The translations under genes and the position numbers were made by a program. A stretch of 64,000 bases of DNA from SZAS-79 sp963844255 (GTDB lineage Bacteria > Pseudomonadota > Gammaproteobacteria > Burkholderiales > SG8-39). The DNA lies in assembly GCA_963844255.1 (NCBI GenBank), contig CAWJNP010000010.1, forward strand, positions 28,083 through 92,082, read 5' to 3'. Shown here piece by piece: positions 1-10,658 of this stretch; within the stretch, counting starts at the first letter, position 1, and every line of letters begins with the position of its first letter. The notes below the pieces were generated by a model that was not told the DNA's origin, ran no database searches, and saw nothing but the letters and a program-made list of their open reading frames with translations.

Positions 1-456
1 GACGGGGCGGAAGTGCGCATGTGGCTGACGCGCCGCTTCGTCAAGCTGCTCTGGCCACTGATGGTGAAGCTCGCCGAAGAGGCCAGCCCGCGCATCAAGG
101 TGCAGGCCAACGCGGAAGCCCGAAAGGCGCTGCTCGGAATCGAACACCAGAAGGCCGTACAGCGAGCGGATTTTTCCAAGCCCTTCCAGCAGTCGGCCCG
201 TTCGACCCCGCTGGGCACGGAACCGATCCTGCTTGCGCGCATCCAGACCGGGAAGGACGCCAAGGGCCTGCCCGTGGTGTCGCTTCACCCAACGACCGGA
301 CAGGGGATCACGCTCACGCTGGATGAGGTCCTGCTGCATTCGGTCTGCCGCCTGCTGCAGGCGGCGGTCAGCAAGGGCGACTGGGACATGGAACTCAAGC
401 TTCCCGGCGTCGAGCCCGAGGTGGTCGAAGAGACGGAGCCGCGCACGCTCAATTGA
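1..456 (+). CDS. Hypothetical protein, 5'-truncated by window edge
   Basis: The frame is open from base 1 (Asp-Gly-Ala-Glu-Val-Arg before the first Met at 19-21), so the gene probably begins upstream and only its C-terminal ~151 residues are seen. It ends with TGA at 454-456. The visible part is soluble, with a basic, Trp/Leu-rich start (WLTRRFVKLLWP), a charged middle and an acidic C-terminus (EVVEETEP). I do not recognise the family. It converges on the ABC-F gene on the opposite strand, 16 bases away. Codon use and GC match its neighbours, so I take it as a real, uncharacterised gene. Confidence 0.6.
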   Translation, partial: DGAEVRMWLTRRFVKLLWPLMVKLAEEASPRIKVQANAEARKALLGIEHQKAVQRADFSKPFQQSARSTPLGTEPILLARIQTGKDAKGLPVVSLHPTTGQGITLTLDEVLLHSVCRLLQAAVSKGDWDMELKLPGVEPEVVEETEPRTLN

Positions 457-472
457 GCGTGGGGCTGAGACT

Positions 473-2425
<1,953 letters not shown>

Positions 2426-2463
2426 TCTGGGGGTCGGGAGGCGTCGAAAGGGAACGGAGTATA

Positions 2464-4050
2464 ATGCTCGCCCTCGGAAGGCTCATCTCCAATCGCGGCG
2501 TCCAACGCCCTCAACCACTGCAGGCAACCGTTATCAGTTCTGGTTTCGAACAACTCGGCCTCATTCCACCGCTTCTTCAAGCGGTCACCGACATGGGCTA
2601 CACGCAGCCTTCCCCGATCCAGGAGAAGGCCATTCCGATTGTGCTCGAGGGCCGCGACCTGATGGCAGGCGCGCAGACCGGCACCGGCAAGACGGGCGCG
2701 TTCGCCCTGCCGACCCTGCAGCGCCTCGCGCCCGTAGCTTCGTCCAGCACCTCGCCGGCGAAGCATCCGGTGCGGGTTCTGGTACTCGCGCCGACGCGCG
2801 AACTCGCGATCCAGGTGGAGGAGAGCTTCAAGGCTTACGCCAAGCACCTGCCGATCCGGTCGACCTGCGTTTACGGCGGCTCGGACATGCGCGCCCAGAT
2901 CGCGGAACTGAAGCGCGGTGTCGAGGTCCTGGTCGCAACACCCGGACGCCTGCTGGACCATGTGCAGAGCAAGACCGTGATGTTCAACCAGGTCAGCGTG
3001 CTGATCCTGGACGAGGCCGACCGCATGATGGACATGGGATTCATGCCCGACATCCGCCGGATCATCGCGCTGCTGCCGGTGGAGCGGCAGAACCTGCTGT
3101 TCTCGGCCACGTTCCCCGAAGAGATCAAGAAACTGGCCGGCTCGATTCTGCGCAACCCGGTTTCGGTGCAGATTGCTGCGCCGAACGCGGTCGCCGACCT
3201 GGTCACCCATATCGTGCACCCGGTGTCGCGCGAGAAAAAGCGCGATCTGCTGACGCACGTGATCCGCTCGAGGGACCTCAAGCAGGTGCTGGTGTTCTGC
3301 GGCACGCGCATCGGCGCGAACCGCCTTGCCCACCAATTGCGCGCGGCGCACATCCACGCGGATGCGATTCACGGCGACAAGACCCAGGCCGAGCGGCTGG
3401 TGGCGCTCGAGGCCTTCAAGGCGGGCAAGACCACGGTGCTGGTGGCGACCGACGTCGCCTCGCGTGGCCTGGATATCGAAGCCCTGCCGCAGGTCATCAA
3501 TTTCGATATTCCGCATGCGCCCGAGGACTACGTGCACCGGATCGGCCGCACCGGTCGCGCGGGCGCGACCGGCGAGGCGATTTCGCTCGTGTCGCCGGAT
3601 GATCTCGAATACCTCGCGGCGATCGAGAAGCTGATCAAGCGCAAGGTGGAACGCGTACTCGTGCCGGGGTACGAACCCGATCCGGCCACGCTGACCGCGC
3701 TGCTGGGCAGCGAGGCCGCAGCCGCGGTCAGGCATGCGCCGACGCCCATCGCGCCGGCCGAGCCGGGCCGGCCGAGGGAGCGTTCGGAGCGCGCGGGGCC
3801 TGAGCGTACCGGTCGTGAGCGCAGCGGTCGCGAGCGTCCGGCCAGACACGAGCGCGACGAACGCCCGCGTTCACAGCCGGGCAGGGCGCCCGCGCCTCCG
3901 GCGGACCCGATTTTCAGCAGGCCCTACGAACCCGGCACTGCACCGGCCTCGGAAAATGCGCCCTCCGACGCGTCCAAGCGCGCGGCGCCCACGGGACGGC
4001 GCGTCCGCCCGATCGGTGCATTGCTCGGCGGTCTGGGACGTAAATCCTGA
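2464..4050 (+). CDS. rhlE: DEAD-box RNA helicase RhlE
   Basis: ATP-dependent RNA helicase of the RhlE group, used in ribosome maturation and RNA decay. Motifs in order: Q motif (YTQPSPIQ), Walker A AQTGTGKT, PTRELAIQ, TPGRLLD, DEAD within LILDEADRMMDMGF, SAT, VATDVASRGLD and HRIGRTGRAG. From about residue 400 the C-terminus is a low-complexity Arg/Glu/Pro tail with many RER and RPR elements, common in RhlE proteins. The start is uncertain: family homology begins at about residue 27 (GFEQLGL), and a TATAAT at 2460-2465 overlaps the proposed ATG, so translation may begin further down from a non-ATG codon. Confidence 0.93.
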   Translation: MLALGRLISNRGVQRPQPLQATVISSGFEQLGLIPPLLQAVTDMGYTQPSPIQEKAIPIVLEGRDLMAGAQTGTGKTGAFALPTLQRLAPVASSSTSPAKHPVRVLVLAPTRELAIQVEESFKAYAKHLPIRSTCVYGGSDMRAQIAELKRGVEVLVATPGRLLDHVQSKTVMFNQVSVLILDEADRMMDMGFMPDIRRIIALLPVERQNLLFSATFPEEIKKLAGSILRNPVSVQIAAPNAVADLVTHIVHPVSREKKRDLLTHVIRSRDLKQVLVFCGTRIGANRLAHQLRAAHIHADAIHGDKTQAERLVALEAFKAGKTTVLVATDVASRGLDIEALPQVINFDIPHAPEDYVHRIGRTGRAGATGEAISLVSPDDLEYLAAIEKLIKRKVERVLVPGYEPDPATLTALLGSEAAAAVRHAPTPIAPAEPGRPRERSERAGPERTGRERSGRERPARHERDERPRSQPGRAPAPPADPIFSRPYEPGTAPASENAPSDASKRAAPTGRRVRPIGALLGGLGRKS

Positions 4051-4100
4051 ACTTTTAGTTCGCAAAGTCAAGGTCTGGAGCGGCTGTCCGGGTAGTTTGA

Positions 4101-4150
4101 GTATCGGTATCGATACATCAGCTGACCGGGTCTGGCTTCGCTTCAGCCAG
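4101..4150. terminator. Inverted repeats between convergent rhlE and SDR gene
   Basis: Two short dyads lie in the convergent gap: GTATCG/CGATAC with a 4-base loop (4101-4116), and CTGGCT/AGCCAG with a 7-base loop (4132-4150). Neither is followed by a clear T run, so they are only possible bidirectional terminators. Confidence 0.3.
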
Positions 4151-4152
4151 GT

Positions 4153-4915
4153 TCAGACGCACCGCGCCCCGTCCACTTCGATGCAACTCCCGCTGATCAT
4201 CGAGGCTTCGTCGGACGCAAAATACAGGCAGGCATTCGCGACGTCCGCAGGGGTCGAAAAGCGTCCCAGCGGAATGGTTGCGAGGTAGGCCTTCCTCGCC
4301 TCGGGCGTCACCGCACCGCCGGCAAATTCCGCCGACAGGCCGGTTTCCGGGCTGAACACCGGGTTGACGCAGTTCACCCGCACGTTGTCCGGGCCGAACT
4401 CGCCGGCCATCGACTTGCTCATCAGGATCACCGCGGCCTTCGAACTGTTGTACACGGCCAGGCCGGGGCGCGGGCGCAGGCCGGCAGTCGAGGCGACGTT
4501 GACGATCGCGCCGCCGCCCTGCTTGCGGAACACCGGGAGCGCGGCCTGCACCGAGAGGAAGATGCTCTTCACGTTGATCGCGTAGACCTTGTCGAACTCG
4601 GCCTCGGTGACGTCCATGAAGGGCTTCTTGCGGTGTGTCCAGCCGGCGTTGTTGATCGACGATGTCGAGGCGGCCGAACGAGGACTGCGCGGTGCCGACG
4701 AGCGTTGCCCAGTCGACAGCGCTCGCCACATCGCCTTTGGCGAACACGGCCTTGCCGCCGGCCGCAAGAATCTCGGCCGCGACCCGGTCGCCGCTGGCCG
4801 GGTTGATGTCGTTCACCACGACCTTTGCGCCCTCCAGCGCAAAGCGCTTGGCGATGCCTTCGCCGAATCCCGATCCCGCCCCGGTCACGATAGCGACCTT
4901 GTCCTTGAGTCTCAT
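4153..4915 (-). CDS. Short-chain dehydrogenase/reductase, interrupted by a +1 frameshift
   Basis: Classical SDR oxidoreductase of about 254 residues using NAD(P)H; the substrate cannot be told. The N-terminal frame starts at 4915 (MRLKDKVAIVTGAGSGFGEG, the TGxxxGxG cofactor motif) and is read to about 4660. The rest, from the NNAG motif to the stop at 4153, is one frame over (INNAGW, catalytic YNSSK, PADVANACLYFASDE, GSCIEVDGA). Removing one base near 4655-4660 restores FGRLDIVINNAGW exactly, so a sequencing insertion is more likely than a true pseudogene. It lies divergent from ppa. Confidence 0.85.
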
Positions 4916-4990
4916 GGCTGTCTCCTGTTGGTTCTTCGTATGGGTGCAGGCCCATTATAGAATCCGGCACCGACAGAAGGAAACGAGTCC

Positions 4991-5539
4991 ATGAACCTCG
5001 ATCGAGTCAGCACCGGCCACGACGTGCCCAACGACGTCAACGTGATCATCGAGATTCCGATGAACGCCGAGCCGATCAAGTACGAAGTCGACAAGGAGAC
5101 CGGCGCCGTGTTCGTCGACCGCTTCATGTCGACGGCGATGCACTATCCCTGCAACTACGGGTACATACCGCACACGCTTTCGGGCGATGGCGATCCGGTC
5201 GACGTGCTGGTGATGTCGCCGTATGCGCTGATCACCGGCGTGGTCCTGCGCTGCCGGCCGGTGGGCATGCTGAAGATGGAAGACGAGGCGGGCGAGGACA
5301 CCAAGCTTCTCGCGGTGCCGATCGACAAGCTCACCAACCTGTATCGCGCGGTCAACACGCCGCGCGACCTGCCCGAATTTACGCTCGCCCAGATCGCGCA
5401 TTTCTTCCAGCACTACAAGGATCTCGAACCCGGCAAGTGGGTGAAGATCGAAGGCTGGGTCGGTCCCGAAGAGGCGAAGCAGGAAATCCTCGACGGTGTC
5501 GACCGCTACGGCAGAGCGAAAAAGAAGCCCAAGTTCTAA
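4991..5539 (+). CDS. ppa: Inorganic pyrophosphatase (family I)
   Basis: Soluble Mg-dependent enzyme hydrolysing pyrophosphate to phosphate, which pulls biosynthetic reactions forward. The 182 residues are the usual length for the bacterial family I enzyme. Visible motifs: the EIP...KYEVDK start, the family signature DGDPVDVLV with its metal-binding aspartates, YGYIPHT, and the C-terminal KDLEPGKWVKIEGW. The ATG at 4991 is preceded by AAGGAAAC. It is convergent with the COG3146 gene: the TAA at 5537-5539 overlaps the end of that gene by 4 bases. Confidence 0.97.
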   Translation: MNLDRVSTGHDVPNDVNVIIEIPMNAEPIKYEVDKETGAVFVDRFMSTAMHYPCNYGYIPHTLSGDGDPVDVLVMSPYALITGVVLRCRPVGMLKMEDEAGEDTKLLAVPIDKLTNLYRAVNTPRDLPEFTLAQIAHFFQHYKDLEPGKWVKIEGWVGPEEAKQEILDGVDRYGRAKKKPKF

Positions 5540-6681
5540 GGCGGTGCCTTGAACGGGGAGTGCTCGCGCAGTTCGTTCACGTACTTCGCGATACCCTCGG
5601 TTTCGCGCTCGAGGTAGTCCTCGATCGCCCGTGAGAACTGCGGGTGCGCCAGCCAGTGGGCCGACTGGGTTTCGACCGGCAGCAGGCCGCGAAACAGCTT
5701 GTGCTCGCCCTGTGCACCACCCTCGAAATACTGGAGCTTTTCGGCAATCGCAAAGTCGATCGCCTGGTAGTAGCAGGCTTCGAAATGCATCAGGGGTATG
5801 TACTCGATCGCGCCCCAGTGGCGACCGTACAGCGTCTGCGGCGTGTAGAGGTTGAACGCAGCGGCAATGGGTGCGCCGTCGCGCTCGGCGACGATCATGA
5901 GCGTATGTTCGGGCAGGGTCTCGCCGATCCGCCTGAAGAACTCGAGGCTGAGATACGGCGTGGAATGGTGCGCCCGGTAGGTGTTGCGGTAGCAGCGGTT
6001 GAAGAAATCCCAGTGCGCCTCGCCGATTTCTGTGCCGCGCAGCCAGCGGAAGGTGACGCCCGCATCGCGCACCTTGCGCCGCTCCTGTTTCAGGTTCTTC
6101 CGCTTCTGGTGCGACAGGCGCGAGAGGAAGTCATCGAAGTCGGTGTAGCCGTCGTTCTGCCAGTGGAACTGCACGGTCCGCCGCATGAGCATGCCCCGGG
6201 CGCGCATCAGTTCGGCCTCGCGCTCCTCGAGGAACAGCGCGTGCAGCGAAGACACGCCCTTGGCCAGGTCCAGGGACTTGCCGATGAGCAGTTCACGGTC
6301 GGCGTCGTTGCCGGCCAGCACGCGTGGCCCGCTGACCGGTGTGAAGGGCACCGCGCAGAGGAGCTTCGGGTAGTACGCCAGGCCGTGCCGCTCGTAGGCA
6401 TCGGCCCAGGCCCAGTCGAAGACATACTCGCCGTAGGAATGCGTCTTGAGGAACATCGGCATCGCGCCGGCCAGTTCCCCGTCGCGCTCGAGCACGAGGA
6501 TCTGGGGCTGCCAGCCGGTGCGCGCGGAGGCGCAGCCGGTGTCGATCAGCGCGTGCACGAATTCGTGGCGAACGAAGGGATTGCCGGCACACAACCGGTT
6601 CCAGGCGGCAGGGTCAATGTCACCCAGGGATTCGGCAATGCGCAGGCGGATCACCCGGGAATCATTGCGCGTTCGCCGCAT
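5536..6681 (-). CDS. COG3146 FemAB/GNAT-like acyltransferase, predicted
   Basis: A 381-residue protein of the DUF482/COG3146 group, often annotated as peptidoglycan-biosynthesis or FemAB-like GNAT acetyltransferase; its substrate is unknown. The frame is open far upstream, but the start at 6681 (MRRTRNDSRVIRL) fits family length and the remaining upstream frame is antisense to nadE. Visible features: NPFVRHEFVHALI, the Trp-rich YGEYVFDWAWADAY, a basic segment SHQKRKNLKQERRKVRDAG, and PHLMHFEACYYQ-like HFEACYYQAIDFAI followed by YFEGGAQGEHKLFRG near the C-terminus. It is divergent from nadE and sits tail to tail with ppa. Confidence 0.8.
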   Translation of the reverse strand: MRRTRNDSRVIRLRIAESLGDIDPAAWNRLCAGNPFVRHEFVHALIDTGCASARTGWQPQILVLERDGELAGAMPMFLKTHSYGEYVFDWAWADAYERHGLAYYPKLLCAVPFTPVSGPRVLAGNDADRELLIGKSLDLAKGVSSLHALFLEEREAELMRARGMLMRRTVQFHWQNDGYTDFDDFLSRLSHQKRKNLKQERRKVRDAGVTFRWLRGTEIGEAHWDFFNRCYRNTYRAHHSTPYLSLEFFRRIGETLPEHTLMIVAERDGAPIAAAFNLYTPQTLYGRHWGAIEYIPLMHFEACYYQAIDFAIAEKLQYFEGGAQGEHKLFRGLLPVETQSAHWLAHPQFSRAIEDYLERETEGIAKYVNELREHSPFKAPP

Positions 6682-6750
6682 GCGGGCAAGCGTCGCGTTT
6701 GCGGTATATTCCGCGCATGACGGCAAAGACGAGCGCGCGCGACCCATTTC

Positions 6751-6812
6751 ACGACGCCCGCATCGTATGAACGACGCTCGCATCGTTAGCGTATGAACGA
6801 CGCCCGCATCGT
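6751..6812 (+). repeat. Triplicated 16-base unit over the nadE start
   Basis: ACGACGCCCGCATCGT occurs at 6751-6766 and 6797-6812, with a one-base variant at 6771-6786. The last two copies are each preceded by ATGA, giving two near-identical candidate starts at 6767 and 6793. The first opens a 9-codon ORF (MNDARIVSV) whose stop overlaps the ATG of nadE. Confidence 0.75.
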
Positions 6813-8409
6813 GGTGGCCCTCGCGCAGATCAACTGCACGGTGGGCGACCTGCAGGGCAATGCCGGGCGCATCCTCGAGAACGTCCTGCGCGCCCGCGAC
6901 GGCGGCGCCGACATCGTTCTTACGCCGGAGTTGTCGCTCTGCGGTTATCCGCCCGAAGACCTGCTGCTGCGCGATGGTTTCTACCGTGACTGCCGTCGGG
7001 AACTCGATGCACTGGCGGCAAAGATCGACGGCATTACGGCCGTGGTCGGGTTCCCCGAACTTGCGTCGGACGGCCGGCACTACAACGCGGCGGCAGTGAT
7101 CCGTGACCGTCGCGTCGTGGCGACCGCCCGCAAGCACGATCTGCCGAACTACGAGGTCTTCGACGAGAAACGCTATTTCTCCGCGTGGAACGAGCCCTGC
7201 ATCCTGGAGATCAAGGGGGTGCGTTTCGGCCTGACGATCTGCGAGGACGTCTGGTGGCCCGAGGCACCGGCCATGGCCAAGGCCGCCGGCGCACAGGTGA
7301 TCCTGTCGATCAACGCCTCCCCGTACCACAAGCGCAAGCAGCCCATCCGCCACAAGGTGTTCAGCGAATGGATCCGCGCCGAGCACCTGCCCATGGTCTA
7401 CGTGAACATGGTCGGCGGGCAGGACGAACTCGTCTTCGACGGCGCATCCTGCGTGCTGGGCGCGCAGGGGGAAGTCCTGCAGCAGTCCCCGTTTTTCGAG
7501 GAGTCGCTCGATTTTGCGGTGTTCGAGGGCGCCACCCCGCTCCCCGGGCCGGTGTCCGCCGAGTTGTCACTCGAAGCGGAGATCTACACCGCGCTCGTGA
7601 CCGGAACGCGCGACTATGTGAACAAGAACGGATTTCCGGGTGCGCTGCTCGGCCTGTCGGGCGGCGTGGACTCGGCCCTCACCCTGGCCATCGCCTGCGA
7701 CGCGCTGGGCGTGGACCGGGTGCGCGCGGTCATGATGCCCACCCAGTACACGGCGCAGATGAGCCTCGATGACGCAAAGGAGATGGCCAGGCGGCTGGGC
7801 GTGCGCTATGACGTGATTCCGATCCGGCCGGTGTTCGACGCGTTCCTTGCCACGCTCGAAAAGGAGTTCGAGGGCCGCGCGCCTGACCTGACCGAAGAGA
7901 ACCTGCAGGCGCGCATCCGCGGCACGATCCTGATGTCGCTGTCCAACAAGTTCGGGGCCATGGTCTTGACCACCGGCAACAAGTCGGAGATGGCAGTCGG
8001 CTATTCGACGCTCTACGGCGACATGGCCGGCGGCTATGCGGTGATCAAGGACCTCGCCAAGACGCTGGTCTGGGAGGTGTCGCGTTACCGGAACACCGTG
8101 TCCGACGTGATCCCGGAGAACATCATCACGCGCGCGCCCTCGGCCGAGCTGCGCGACAACCAGACCGACCAGGACAGCCTGCCGCCCTACGAGACGCTGG
8201 ACGGCATCATGGAAGCCTACCTTGAACTGAATCGCAGCCGTTCGGACATCATTGCGCAGGGCTACTCGTCAGCGGATGTGGAGCGGGTGGTCGGCCTGAT
8301 CCGGCGCAGCGAATACAAGCGCCGCCAGGCCCCACCGGGCGTGCGCATCACCCTGCGCGGCTTCGGCAAGGACTGGCGCTTCCCCATTACCTCGAAGTAC
8401 GGGGAATAG
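6793..8409 (+). CDS. nadE: Glutamine-dependent NAD+ synthetase
   Basis: Last step of NAD synthesis: ATP-dependent amidation of nicotinic acid adenine dinucleotide using glutamine. The 538 residues hold an N-terminal nitrilase-like glutaminase domain (about 1-250) with the Glu-Lys-Cys triad in LTPELSLCGYPPEDLL, RKHDLPNYEVFDE and LTICEDVWW. The C-terminal synthetase domain has the PP-loop GLSGGVDSAL near residue 287 and the TTGNKSEMAVGYSTLYGDMAGG stretch. The start at 6793 sits in a triplicated 16-base repeat, and an upstream ATG with the same context opens only a 9-codon ORF. glnB follows 122 bases downstream. Confidence 0.96.
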   Translation: MNDARIVVALAQINCTVGDLQGNAGRILENVLRARDGGADIVLTPELSLCGYPPEDLLLRDGFYRDCRRELDALAAKIDGITAVVGFPELASDGRHYNAAAVIRDRRVVATARKHDLPNYEVFDEKRYFSAWNEPCILEIKGVRFGLTICEDVWWPEAPAMAKAAGAQVILSINASPYHKRKQPIRHKVFSEWIRAEHLPMVYVNMVGGQDELVFDGASCVLGAQGEVLQQSPFFEESLDFAVFEGATPLPGPVSAELSLEAEIYTALVTGTRDYVNKNGFPGALLGLSGGVDSALTLAIACDALGVDRVRAVMMPTQYTAQMSLDDAKEMARRLGVRYDVIPIRPVFDAFLATLEKEFEGRAPDLTEENLQARIRGTILMSLSNKFGAMVLTTGNKSEMAVGYSTLYGDMAGGYAVIKDLAKTLVWEVSRYRNTVSDVIPENIITRAPSAELRDNQTDQDSLPPYETLDGIMEAYLELNRSRSDIIAQGYSSADVERVVGLIRRSEYKRRQAPPGVRITLRGFGKDWRFPITSKYGE

Positions 8410-8473
8410 GCCCGCCGGGGCTGGCAGCGGCGGGGTTTCGGCCCGGATCCGGTGTGCGTTTCGAATTGATTGC

Positions 8474-8479
8474 TACAAT
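8474..8479 (+). promoter_or_regulatory. Candidate -10 box upstream of glnB
   Basis: TACAAT lies 53 bases before the glnB ATG, in GATTGCTACAATGGG. No convincing -35 hexamer sits at 16-18 bases and I see no sigma-54 -24/-12 pair, so the assignment is weak. Confidence 0.3.
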
Positions 8480-8531
8480 GGGCCGCATCCGCAGATACAC
8501 AGCCGCATGAACGCGTACGGGAGCCAAAGCC

Positions 8532-8870
8532 ATGAAAAAAATCGAAGCGATCGTCAAACCCTTCAAACTCGACGAGGTGCGCGAGGCCCTGTCGGAAGTC
8601 GGCGTCACCGGCCTGACCGTGACGGAAGTGAAGGGATTCGGTCGCCAGAAGGGCCACACCGAGTTGTATCGCGGCGCGGAGTACGTCGTGGATTTCCTGC
8701 CGAAGGTGAAGATCGAGGTCGTGGTGCCGGACAACCAGGTGGAATCGGCAATCGAAGCCATCGTGAAGTCCGCGCGCACCGGCAAGATCGGCGACGGCAA
8801 GATCTTCGTGACCTCGGTGGAGCATGTGGTGCGGATCCGTACTGGGGAGATCAACGACCAGGCGGTTTAG
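8532..8870 (+). CDS. glnB: Nitrogen regulatory protein P-II
   Basis: Trimeric signal protein that reports 2-oxoglutarate and ATP/ADP levels and controls glutamine synthetase adenylylation and NtrB. The 112 residues are full length. Tyr51, the uridylylation site, is present in the T-loop sequence HTELYRGAEY, with the B-loop KSARTGKIGDGKIFV and the C-loop end VVRIRTGE. The start at 8532 (MKKIEAIVKPFKLDEV) is the conserved one, preceded by GGAGCC. The absence of an amtB neighbour fits GlnB rather than GlnK. Confidence 0.96.
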   Translation: MKKIEAIVKPFKLDEVREALSEVGVTGLTVTEVKGFGRQKGHTELYRGAEYVVDFLPKVKIEVVVPDNQVESAIEAIVKSARTGKIGDGKIFVTSVEHVVRIRTGEINDQAV

Positions 8871-8991
8871 GAACAGGGGACCCTGCGGCGGGTCCCCCGT
8901 TACCCCCTTCGCCTGGAAAGGAACAGGGGAACCTCAAGGCGGTTCCCCACGATCGGAACAGGGGAACCTCGGGGCGGTTCCCCCGTACCCC
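8870..8991. repeat. Three copies of a GC-rich hairpin repeat
   Basis: The unit GGAACAGGGGAACCTC...GGCGGTTCCCC occurs at about 8870-8907, 8920-8949 and 8955-8991. Each copy can fold, since GGGGAACC pairs with GGTTCCCC (GGGGACCC with GGGTCCCC in the first). It resembles a REP-type extragenic repeat and could also act as the glnB terminator. Confidence 0.65.
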
Positions 8992-9030
8992 TTCCCCAAA
9001 GAGTGATGCGAGGCGCGGTTATCGGCGCCC

Positions 9031-9555
9031 TTATTTTTTGGCTTTGAGCAGGACGAGCAGGGCGCCGCTGCCGCCGTCGTGGTCGGGCGCCTGGCAGTAG
9101 GCCAGCACTTCGTCGCGCATCGCGAGCCAGTGCCGCAGTTTCCCCTTCAGCACGGGTTCGCGATTCTTCGAGCCGTAGCCCTTGCCGTGGACGATGCGCA
9201 CGCAGCGCAGTCCGCGATGCACCGCGCTGTGCAGGAATTCGGCCACCTGGAGTGCGGCCTGGTGCCGGTTCAGGCCGTGCAGGTCGAGGCCTGCCTGTAC
9301 GACCCAGTGCCCGCGACGCAACCGGCGCAGCACCTGGCGCGAGAGCCCTTCGCGCAGGAAGACGAGTTCCTCCCCGCTTTCCAGTGCTTCTTCAAAGCTG
9401 ATCGGGCGCGAAATGCTCTCAAGCAGCGCGTCGCGCTCGTCGCGCTGCGTCTGGACCGGCACCGGTGGCCGGGGCGGCAGCGCGGGCGCGGCCCGGCGCG
9501 CGGGTTTCAGCCGGCGGACATCGGCGACGGCCCTGGCAAAGTCGTCGTCCTCCAT
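9031..9555 (-). CDS. Smr domain protein
   Basis: A 174-residue protein with an N-terminal linker rich in Ala/Pro/Arg and a C-terminal Smr domain (about residues 85-170), the small MutS-related fold linked to DNA nicking or RNA cleavage. Family motifs: DLHGLNRHQA and RIVHGKGYGSKNREPVLK. It carries no MutS2 ATPase part, so it belongs to the stand-alone SmrA/YdaL type. It lies 4 bases after trxB on the same strand and is probably co-transcribed. Confidence 0.9.
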   Translation of the reverse strand: MEDDDFARAVADVRRLKPARRAAPALPPRPPVPVQTQRDERDALLESISRPISFEEALESGEELVFLREGLSRQVLRRLRRGHWVVQAGLDLHGLNRHQAALQVAEFLHSAVHRGLRCVRIVHGKGYGSKNREPVLKGKLRHWLAMRDEVLAYCQAPDHDGGSGALLVLLKAKK

Positions 9556-9559
9556 CGCA

Positions 9560-10513
9560 TTACGGGGCCAGGGTGTCCAGGTACTTTTCCGCGTCGAGGG
9601 CCGCCATGCAGCCGGTCGCCGCGCTGGTCACCGCCTGGCGGTAGACGTGGTCCTGGACGTCCCCGGCGGCGAACACGCCGGGGATGCTCGTGGCGGTCGC
9701 GTTTCCCTCTCCGCCGCCCTGCGTCACGATGTAGCCGCCCTTCATGCTCACCTGGCCTTCGAAGATCGCGGTGTTCGGCGTGTGCCCGATCGCGACGAAC
9801 AGGCCCTTGACGTCGAACTCCCGGGTCGCACTGTCCTTCACGTTGCGGATGCGCAGACGCGTGACGCCCGACTGGTCGCCCAGGACTTCGTCGAGGGTGT
9901 GGTCCCATGCGATCGATACGTTGCCGCCATCCGCTTTCTTCATGAGCTTGTCGATCATGATCTTTTCGGCGCGGAACTTGTCGCGCCGGTGGATCACGGT
10001 GACGTGTCTGGCGATGTTGGACAGGTACAGGGCTTCCTCCACTGCGGTGTTGCCGCCGCCGACCACGGCCACGTCCTGATTCTTGTAGAAGAACCCGTCG
10101 CAGGTCGCGCAGGCCGACACGCCGCGGCCCATGAATTTTTCCTCGGAGGGCATGCCGAGGTACCTGGCCGAGGCGCCGGTCGCGATGATCAGCGCGTCGC
10201 AGGTATAGGTGGCCGAATCGCCCTCAAGCACGAACGGGCGCTCGCCGAGCTTCGTCGTGTGGATCTGGTCGAACACGATCTCGGTTTCGAAGCGCTCGGC
10301 GTGCTTCTGGAAGCGTTCCATGAGTTCGGGGCCCTGCACGCCGTCGGCGTCCGCCGGCCAGTTGTCGACGTCGGTCGTGGTGGTCAGCTGTCCTCCCTGT
10401 GCCAGGCCGGTGATCAGAACCGGCTTGAGGTTGGCGCGGGCCGCATAGACGGCGGCGGTATAACCGGCTGGACCGGAACCGAGGATCAGGAGACGGGCGT
10501 GGCGTGTGGGCAT
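9560..10513 (-). CDS. trxB: Thioredoxin-disulfide reductase
   Basis: Flavoenzyme passing electrons from NADPH to thioredoxin in the cytoplasm; 317 residues, the usual length. FAD-binding GSGPAGYTAAVYAARA lies at the N-terminus, the redox-active CATC is in SACATCDGFF, the NADPH motif is GGGNTAVEEALYLS, and the C-terminal FAD motif is GVFAAGDVQD. The ATG at 10513 follows a purine-rich AAGCGAAAA. It heads a two-gene unit with the Smr gene and is divergent from the Crp-family regulator. Confidence 0.96.
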   Translation of the reverse strand: MPTRHARLLILGSGPAGYTAAVYAARANLKPVLITGLAQGGQLTTTTDVDNWPADADGVQGPELMERFQKHAERFETEIVFDQIHTTKLGERPFVLEGDSATYTCDALIIATGASARYLGMPSEEKFMGRGVSACATCDGFFYKNQDVAVVGGGNTAVEEALYLSNIARHVTVIHRRDKFRAEKIMIDKLMKKADGGNVSIAWDHTLDEVLGDQSGVTRLRIRNVKDSATREFDVKGLFVAIGHTPNTAIFEGQVSMKGGYIVTQGGGEGNATATSIPGVFAAGDVQDHVYRQAVTSAATGCMAALDAEKYLDTLAP

Positions 10514-10658
10514 TTTTCGCTTGCGGGATGGAAGGACGGTTCAATCAAGTATAACCGGGCGGTCCGGCGCGTTTCGCTTCAGGGGGGGCTGTGCGGAGGG
10601 TTCGGCAGGTGATTCTGATAAAATGCGAGGGTATCCTGCTCCAGGAGAGCATCCGGCC

